Positions 56,351 through 64,000 of a stretch of DNA of 64,000 nucleotides are shown piece by piece (the stretch's first letter is position 1; each line of letters starts with the position of its first letter). The position numbers were made by a program, and so were the translations under genes. This DNA comes from Podospora pseudocomata (Eukaryota; Ascomycota; Sordariomycetes; Sordariales; Podosporaceae), in contig NC_085891.1 of NCBI RefSeq assembly GCF_035222375.1, forward strand, positions 2,108,001 to 2,172,000. The letters are read 5' to 3'. Under the pieces are notes generated by a model that worked only from the letters and a program-made list of their open reading frames with translations, did not search any database and was not told the origin of the DNA.

Positions 56351-58903
56351 TTAGTACACGCTGTCCTCGTCCGCGCCCTGAGAGGTCATGGACGGTGTCG
56401 AAACATTCGACGAGGCAGCAATATCGTCGACGTAGCCGACGAGAGCTTGAGAGTGGAGGCGGAAGGATTCACCCATGAGGCGAGTAATTCTGCAGAAACA
56501 CGTTAGCACATCTGTCGACAAGTTTTTCGTCAAGAGAATACATACCCCCAAACAACCACCTCGTCGAGCATGGAACCCCAGAGACGGGCCACCAGCGAGC
56601 TCAGCTGCGGTACATAGCGGTCATCAAGATCCTTGCCGAGAAGCTCACGGATCTTGTTGTACATGACTAGCTCTTCCTCAGTAGCTTGCTCCTCGTCATG
56701 TTCCAGACGATACAGCCACAAGCTGAGGATGATGATCAGATCCATGCCGCAAAGAGGGTGCTCGATGCTCCAGTTTGTCGGCGAGGTTCTGGCAACCCAG
56801 CGAACGCCCTGGCGCACCGCAGTCTCGATGCAGTCGTAGCACTCTTGAATGACCTTGATCATTTCGCTGGAGCGCTTGACGCGGTCCCGAGCGTTGGCCA
56901 TGGCGGCGGCGACTTCGTACGATTCGTGGTACCGCAGAGCTTCCTGGACTCCCTTAAGGTCCACCTCGAGACGAGCGCGAGCATTGCGGAACATGGCCTT
57001 GGCGTTGAAGATGAGCGGGTGGCCCTTGTGAGGCGCACTGAGGGGCACGGCGACAGTCTCAGGCTCGCAGAGGTCCAAAGATTTCTCCCAAGTCTCTAAA
57101 GCAATCCTAAGCTTGTACTCCGTGAGAACATCCTGCAGGGCCTCGGGGCTGCGTTTGTGGTACCAGACTTCGAGGAAGAGCGCATTTATCATGACACGAG
57201 TGGCAAAAGCACTGTACTTGAGCGCCTCTCCTTGGAACAGATCGGCGTGGGCCTTCATGATGGTGACGCTGGGAGAAGCTCGGAGGTGGTCTTGCCAGGC
57301 ATCCTCCGATACCTTGAGATTCCAGAGGGCCTCGGTGGATGGCAGCTGAAGATCCTCAAACTCGTTGAAGCTGATGGCCGGAGTGTGGTTGTACGTAAGA
57401 GTGAGGAGGCCGAAGAAGATGTAGACGGCATAGTAGGTGCGGCGGCATCCTTCATCCTCAACCCACTCAGCACGGGTCGGCGGGCGACCACCACGAGCCT
57501 CCTGACGAAGCTTCAACTCGTAACGGTTCCCGGCGACCATGTTGGCAAGAAGACCCTTAATGGAACAGGCCCACTCGAGACCCTTGGCGTCACCACTCCA
57601 GCTAGCAAAGATCATGTTGAGCAACGAACTCTGCATGGTCCACAATGGGCACTTTCGGGAGCTGAAGTTCTCCTTGTTCTGGAGGAACTGGTTGACCAGC
57701 ACCTTGGAGCCAATGTGGAGCACGTAAGCCTGTTCTTGGTCAAAGGCATAAAGAGCACCGATGGAAAGAACAGCCAAGAGAAGCGCAGGCGAAACCTGGG
57801 TGGGCTCGAACGAAGCGGGGTGCAAGAAAGGCAGGTGGTGGTGGAACAGGCCAAAGTAGGTGGCCAGGTAGCGGTTCAGGGACGACAGGCTGGGGACCCG
57901 GAAACCTTCAGGGATAGCGTGCTCGCTGTCATTGCCACGAATGTTATCCAGAATCACGTTTCTCTCCTCGTCACTGTTGATCATGGGCGCCTTGAAGGTG
58001 GACGACTGAGCGCCATCGGCAGGGCTGTCGGCGCGTTGCTGCACAAACGGTGACTGGGGGGCAGGGGTGCCCGCGGCAGAAGGAGGCAGAGAGTTGATCA
58101 TGGCCTGCATATTCGGCGCCAACCCATTGCCGTGCTGGCCGCCGAGGAGCTGGTTGGGATTCTGGGCATCAAACGACATCGATCCGTTCGAAGTGATCGA
58201 GTGCGCCTTGGGGTCCTGCGGGACAAAGCCATCCCACTGGTGCAGAGCGAGAGGAGCGTTGGTGTAGGTTGGTTCCAACATCGACGACCCGTTCGAGGGG
58301 AAGGTCATGCTGCTTGGGCTGGCACCGAATTCGCTGTTGGCTCGAGCAGCTGCGCGAGCTTTATGTTGAATATCAGCAACAAGCATCGCAGCAGTTTCCA
58401 CATCAAAAATACCATCGCTACTAGCTTCAATCTGCTCACTCAGAGCTGACGTGTCAATCGCAAGCGCCGACTTGGAAGAGCCGCTGACAGTTCTGGCCGC
58501 CTTGGGACCGCCGCGACGCTTTCCATCACTGTGAAGAGGAACACCGCCATCTTTAGCGTGCACGGTACGGTCATGTCTGAGGAGAAGATCACGTCTGACA
58601 AAGGTACTGCGACACTTTTGGCACTTGAACGGCCGCTCCTTGGTGTCTGTGAGGTGGTCAGCTTGGCTGTGTTGTTGGTGGTCATGATAACGATGCGAAT
58701 CAAGGGTGGGGGATGGAGGGATGGAGATGGGAGAGAGAGGACAACATACGTGATCGTTCATGTCTACTTCTGTGCTCGCTTCTGCTAAAAGCTCGGTTGC
58801 AGAACTGGCATTTGTACTTTCTTTCTGGCGCAATTGACGTCTTCCGGGAGGCCGGCGTAGATGTGGCCGTTGATGGCATGACTGCCACGCTCGCGCCTGG
58901 CAT
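56351..58903 (-). CDS. C2H2 zinc-finger transcription factor with fungal TF domain
   Basis: Minus-strand exons are 58903..58750, 58646..56546 and 56489..56351 (introns 103 and 56 nt); the product is 797 aa. Two adjacent C2H2 fingers lie at about 29-85: YKCQFCNRAFSRSEHRSRH, then, directly across intron 1, FKCQKCRSTFVRRDLLLRH. The linker HTKERP is canonical. A disordered Ser/Gly region follows (about 90-300), then the fungal-specific TF domain (about 310-700; LNRYLATYFGLFHHHLPFLH, LAVLSIGALYAFDQEQ), the dimer/ligand region shared with Zn2Cys6 regulators. C2H2 plus this domain is the Adr1/Rsf2/Klf1 type architecture, but I cannot pick the orthologue. Intron 1 separates the two fingers, so splicing is needed for both in one protein. 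The start is the first ATG of the frame. Upstream lies a (GAC)n tract. Confidence 0.9.
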
Positions 58904-61900
58904 CTTGTATCGTGGATCTGTGGCAGGATGTAGCTTGTCGAGGTCGAGTATCTTTGTTTCTGGTAAAGATGACTCGGCAGTCGGTGTGATGCAGTGCTGG
59001 ACTCGACGACGACGACGACGGCGACAATGACAACGGTCACAGAACGATAGTTGAGATCGCTTTGCCTAGCTTCCTTCCAGATTCCTCGCTTCGCTTTCGC
59101 GCGCGCTCTCGCTCCCGTGGGATTTAAAGTGTGTCTTCTGGACTTTGAATCGTGTAGCTGCTCATTTGTGGTATGGTCATGGAATGAAGGTCGGTATTTG
59201 GGGTGATTAAAAGGGCATCCGCCGATTGAAAGTCGAGAACGGTCAACCCGCTGCAGTGTGCGAGGACAGTTGTGGTGTTTATTATGTGCAGTGGGCGCGA
59301 CGAAGTGGCGGGCCTCTTTTTGGGGAGGAGGAGTCGAGGGGATGAAAAGTAGGAGGGGTTGTCGAGAAAGGTTGATGACGGGAGGAGGAAAGAGAGGGAT
59401 GCGAGAGGGGAAAAATGGATTGCGGAGGTGGTGGAGGGGGGAGGGAAACTGTCAATGCAGGTGGGGGTGCTGTCCTAGACCGTCCCAGTGAACTCGTTCG
59501 CCTGTGAAGCAGCAGGGTGGATAATTTTGCTTTGTCCCGGATAGGCTTAGCGGCTCGCGCTCCCAGTTGAGCCCGGGAACGAGCAACTCCTGGCGGCCCA
59601 CACAGTCTCTCGAGGGGTTGGGAATCATTCAGGGAATCCACAACCGCAGCGATACTTTTCCCTAATGAGCATCACGCAAAATGCAGACCGTCCACCGTCC
59701 ATACCGCCCTCCGAGAAAGCGGTGAGCCCCTCCGGATCCTCATCCGGTGTCCGTAAGAGCTCTCATGATGCCGCCGCACACTAGAATGCCACCTGGCCGC
59801 CGAGGGACACCTGTCGCCGAAGGTCACGACGAGGTACTCGGCCGTCGGCCCAGGTGGGGGGTTTGTTCCCAGCTTTCCAGCTTTCCCGCTTTACAGACAG
59901 GACAACAGCTCGACACAAAAGGGGCCCCGCGGGGCATGGGGAGAGCTGTCAAGTCACGTCCAAGTAACACGCCAAGTTCTGTCTCCTAACGATTGGCACT
60001 GCTCTCAGGCGGCACGCCCTATCATTTGGGACCGCAGGTGTTAACGCGTCCGTTGAAGCCACGTCCCATTAAATGACCTGGGAATGCACAGTGCCGGCTG
60101 GCGGAAATTTGGCCTCTTTCGATAGTGTGTCCCCCGACCCAGAATTGCTTCTCTTGAACTTCTCGAAATTCAAAAAGCCCGGCGCGATGAGGGGGGAGGG
60201 GTGGTGGGAGAGAGCTGATCGCGGGGCAGATGGCAAATCACCTCAGGTCCAGGTTTCCAGTTCCCAATCCGATCGCCATCGCCTTCCCCTCATTTTGTTG
60301 TGCTCTTTGTCAGGTCCAGAATTGACCCAAGCTTCTTCACACAGCTCACCTCACATCAAGCCAACAGCTCACCTGCTCGCCCACGGGCCTCCCAAGCTAA
60401 TTCCTACAATCAGCTCCCCTCTGGAAAAACTAATGATGCAGTCACTTGACCGCCACATTGTGATAATAACTGATTAAGAGAATCTACACAGTGGAGTCTG
60501 TCGATGCGATGCGGTGGGGCTGTTGTCGCAGCGTTGCGTTGGCATGGCGGGGAGGTGTCGGGTATGAAATGGCATAGTATCTAAACTACCATTTCAAACG
60601 GAGGGAGACCTCTTTTTCACCACGTTCTGCTGCAGTGGTGCTGGTGCTGTACCCAAAATAGTCCTTTTCCCTGGCAGTGCAATCCCTCATTTGATACTGA
60701 TGGGCGAGTGTGGAGAGGATATGCATGACAATGCCGCAACTTGCAAACCAAAAAGCAAGGCTGTGTGCCAGTGGGTGTTTAGAGCCAATACCTGTCCTGA
60801 CGGCGATGCCACATCGACACATTTGTTGTCCCGTGATTAGGTCACCTACTGCGTATGTACACATCAGCCCCCTCCATGGCTCGTGACAGAGGCCTTCTTG
60901 GTGATGGAGATAGCGTTTGCAATGGCACGCCCGTTTCGTCGGCTGGAACATCCATGATGCTTCTACCGGCTAGAAGCCGCCTGAGGTAGCATGTAGCTCT
61001 CGAGCCCCTCCCCCTCCCCCGGTAATAATGTCAGACCATGGCCGTCCAAGGCCATCTCCGAACGGCCATGTTGCCGCTCGCTCAGCACGACAGCCAGCCC
61101 AGAAGCAGAAGCATTTTCATTCCCTCGGTCCCATCAGCGTGGCAGACGTGCCTCCGCGATCCGCTTCAGCGGGGATCGGTCTGTCTTACGGCTCTTGGCG
61201 TCTTGGCCGAACAATCCGCAGAACACTCCAGCTTCTCACAGGCATGATCCCAATTCTTGGAGGGGTAAACTGTGGGAATTGTGGGTGAGCTTTTTCCATC
61301 AGTTCTCGCGAGAGATCGAGACGATGGAGTTGAACTTTTGCTCGGTACTAATACGGCACAGATCAGCCACATCTCACCCAACTCAGGGCCCGGATGGGCA
61401 AGCCAGGTGTTTGCAATTTTCTTTTCTTTCTTTTTGGGATTCCCGTATCAGAATTTTCACTCTTCCTTTCTGTGACCACCACCCCCCTGAAATTGCGCGC
61501 ACGGTGAGAACCAGCCAACACATGTGCACTAATCCGGGGCGGAAGTTGAAGCCGGTTCCCTAGCCACATTGGCGTTTCCCAGAGCTGGGAATGCAACCCC
61601 TCCTTGAGGAAACCGTCGATAAGCCACCCCACCACCAGCCCACCAAGCAGAACAGAGACAACCACTGACGCTGTCCCCTCGGTGTTCTCGGGGACACTGG
61701 GGAGACTGGGAATCCGTCATCGAGAGTGTGCAGCCGGCAAGACGTTCGCCTGCTGCTTTGTTGGCTGGTTGCATGTGCATGTGCAAAGCTGCAGCAGCAT
61801 GCCCGCTTCTCTTTTGCTCAGATGCTGTACTTATCACGACGTATCTCAAAAACGATTCACCCTTCCCCTCCCCCTCCCTTCCCCTCCGGCTATGAAGTTC

Positions 61901-64000
61901 CTGGCTGATTGCTCAGAGATTGCCCCTCTTCGATCAGGACGTCCAGGAACGGGTCGGCGGGGACTTCAGCCTCTAGCCTCTAACCCCTAGTGTCACGGTG
62001 GCAGGTCAGCACAACGCGCACAGTGCGTGTCACGAACTGACGGATTGGCGGAATGGATGGGTGTTGCTTTTCTTTTTTGCTGGCCGCTGGTTGCTGGTCA
62101 GTGGTTACACGATGAAATCTCGGGTGCTATTAACCAACTCATCCTGGATCCTTCCTATAATGCGCCGTGCCACGGCGATACTGGACACAGTAATGCTCGG
62201 AACGACGGAGGAGGGTGTCGTCAACTACCAAACACCACGACATCTTGGGATCAATCCTACCGTGCCTTCTAACCGCATTGAGCACCGGACGGCACACATA
62301 CGAAAAAGAATTTGACGACATTTTTCGGACGCTACCTCACCAGCTATCGGTAGGGTGGTGTCGATTTTCTTTCTCGAAGGAGATGAGACGGCACGACGGG
62401 CCCCCTTGTCACTCGGCGAAGTCTTGCGCACAGTGATTTGCTCTCGTCGAGCGATCGTTGGATGATCGCCATTTCTCTGCGAACACGCCTGCAGCTTCAT
62501 GCAAAGCGCACGTGAACCACACCGGACGGACGACGACAACCACTCTGTCACTGCCCCCCCCTTTTTCACCCCCTTGGATGTCGCAGCCGCAGCAGCAAAG
62601 CCAAACAACGCCCCTCGAAGAGCACCGCATTTGTTTGATCTTTCGTCATAAACAAAAGTCAGAAATCATTTCATCATGTTTCACGCGCTGCTTCAGGGTG
62701 GGACCATCTCCCTTTCGGGTCTCACCCGGGCCCTGGAAAGGTATGGCCCGAGGCCGAGGGTTCGGAAATTGGCTCCATCAAGAACTTTATTTTTTTTTTC
62801 CTGTCTAGTTTTGGCGATTCAGATCTTGGACCCCGCGACCAAGACTCCAGGGCTACGGCCATGCCGGAAGTCGCATCATCTTCCCAGGACGGACGCAAGT
62901 CATCAGAGATTCCTCCCTCTTCTTTGGGATCCCGGAAACCATGGGTGATGGAGGGGCAGTCGGTATCAGCTTCGACCCTTCTCCTGATGCAGCAGGTGGA
63001 CGCCAGCCAGCACTTCTTCCCTACGCCAAGCGACTGGTTATCTCTATCCCAACCTTGATCACATCCAGCGTGGTATGCCCCTCCCATAGGGACAGCCAAG
63101 CAGCCCTTCAACCCGTTCCAAAACATCTTCATCGCGGGGCCTAGGCTTGTCACCGCTCGCTCACCGCACATTTTGACAACTTTGGGGGAGGGGTACCAGA
63201 CCCCTTGCTAGCTCGGGCTGGGCCGCCGATTTTCCCCTCCTCGCAGGAAGATGGCAAAGACAACAGAGGGGAATGTCAGGGGCAACTGCAAGCCGACTGG
63301 AATCGGCACAAAAAACCGTTCCTTTCTTCCCTATCCAGCGGTGTGGCGTTCTGCTGTTTTTCAGACCAACCGTCCGTCTCGCAAGGACCGGGCCTCTGCC
63401 GTCGACGGTCCGGCGCTCGAAAACGATGCAGTCCAGAAAGGGTCTCGTCAGGGGTACACGTGGTGGTCAACTTATGGTCGATGGTTACACACTCGATGTG
63501 CGGTTCGATGTCGGTGGCCTGTAAACGTTTATGCCCTACCAATCTTGCCTCCTCAACATATCGAGCGCGAGATGCCGGATCACGGGACTTTGGCTGAGGA
63601 CACGGGCTGACGCCATGGGGGCCTTCAACAACGTTTCGCCTTCGGCTGCATACAGGCAGCACCACGTGCGTATCATGGTCTCGCTCGTACAGATTTCTGT
63701 TACACATGATATCTTGCCACTCTTATTACTGCTGTGATACAGAGTATGGGTTCCGTCGCCTGGCTGGCCGCACAGCAGCCAATACAATACTCCGCTGACG
63801 CTGACGAGCAAAACAAGGGGCTGGCTCAGCTACCCGACGTCCCCAAAATCCGGTCTGAGTGAACCAATTCGAGGCAGGCGGTTGGAGGTCGCCAGTGTTC
63901 GTATCGGTCGACTATATCAGCAGTGGTTCTTATTCGTCTCGAGCATACCTCCGCGTCTACAGTAGGAAGCTGGTGTTTGCCACCTTCCCAGCGCTTACCA
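58904..64000. other. Long intergenic region to window edge, no gene seen
   Basis: About 5.1 kb upstream of the C2H2 regulator. Open frames of 60-150 codons occur on both strands but overlap, show no family signature and no convincing intron structure. Visible contents are the triplet tract at 59003 and C-rich stretches near 61000, 61870 and 62550. A long regulatory region, a non-coding RNA, or the 5' region of a gene beyond the edge are all possible. Confidence 0.45.
59003..59025. repeat. (GAC)n triplet tract
   Basis: About seven GAC/GGC triplets lie roughly 100 bp upstream of the ATG of the C2H2 factor, in its likely 5' leader. Confidence 0.85.

Noticed and set aside
57157-58053. 298-codon open frame on the plus strand
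   Set aside because: Antisense to the fungal TF domain of the C2H2 regulator.
1-64000. tRNA, 5S rRNA, CRISPR or secondary-metabolite cluster
   Set aside because: Looked for T-loop-like GGTTCGA motifs, 5S-like internal promoters, regular spaced repeats and PKS/NRPS motifs; none convincing by eye.

Overview
The window is nuclear DNA of a filamentous ascomycete (Pezizomycotina), most likely a Sordariomycete close to the Sordariales. The evidence is the gene structure: many short introns (about 49-110 nt) with GTANGT-type donors and CTAAC-type branch sites, tiny first exons, GC-rich exons, C/T-rich 5' regions, and fungal-specific families such as a GH16 with a DCECGY N-terminus and a C2H2 plus fungal transcription-factor-domain regulator. 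The family assignments come from recognising protein motifs by eye; no search was run.

Layout. 0-8 kb: 3' part of a Cbf1-type bHLH factor, a mitochondrial GABA transaminase, and the H3K36 methyltransferase Set2 on the minus strand with a (GA)n tract upstream. 8-18.5 kb: sparse; one AT-hook-like Pro/Ala-rich protein (11.2-12.4 kb) in about 9.6 kb of otherwise geneless DNA. 18.5-30.2 kb: a four-TM protein with a disordered tail, Rad23 (with an apparent 1-nt reading-frame break), Bdp1 (TFIIIB), the H2B ubiquitin ligase Bre1, and a SARAF-like ER membrane protein. 31-35 kb: a full-size ABCB multidrug transporter. 35.2-38.6 kb: geneless, holding a 570-bp inverted-repeat DNA transposon relic. 38.6-52 kb: a dense housekeeping block (Mrt4, U1-70K, mL43, triosephosphate isomerase, Utp16, a mitochondrial-looking TPR-like protein, Cwc21, Cdc123). 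52-59 kb: three diverged copies of an in-frame repeat, a secreted or GPI-anchored GH16 enzyme, and a C2H2/fungal-TF regulator. 59-64 kb: no gene seen.

How genes relate. Several neighbours share head-to-head promoters: bdp1/bre1, U1-70K/mL43, utp16/TPR gene and cwc21/cdc123. Functional themes are chromatin and transcription (Set2, Bre1, Bdp1, Cbf1, two candidate regulators), splicing (U1-70K, Cwc21), ribosome biogenesis (Mrt4, Utp16, mL43) and translation initiation (Cdc123). I see no biosynthetic gene cluster, CRISPR, rRNA or tRNA gene.

I did not find a clearly new multi-gene system. The most worthwhile leads are a hairpin between branch point and 3' splice site in the long U1-70K intron together with a weak first donor in the same gene, the Rad23 frame break, the conserved-looking N-terminal module of the AT-hook protein, the SARAF homologue in a lineage generally lacking STIM/Orai, the inverted-repeat element, and the YFSV repeat trio after cdc123.
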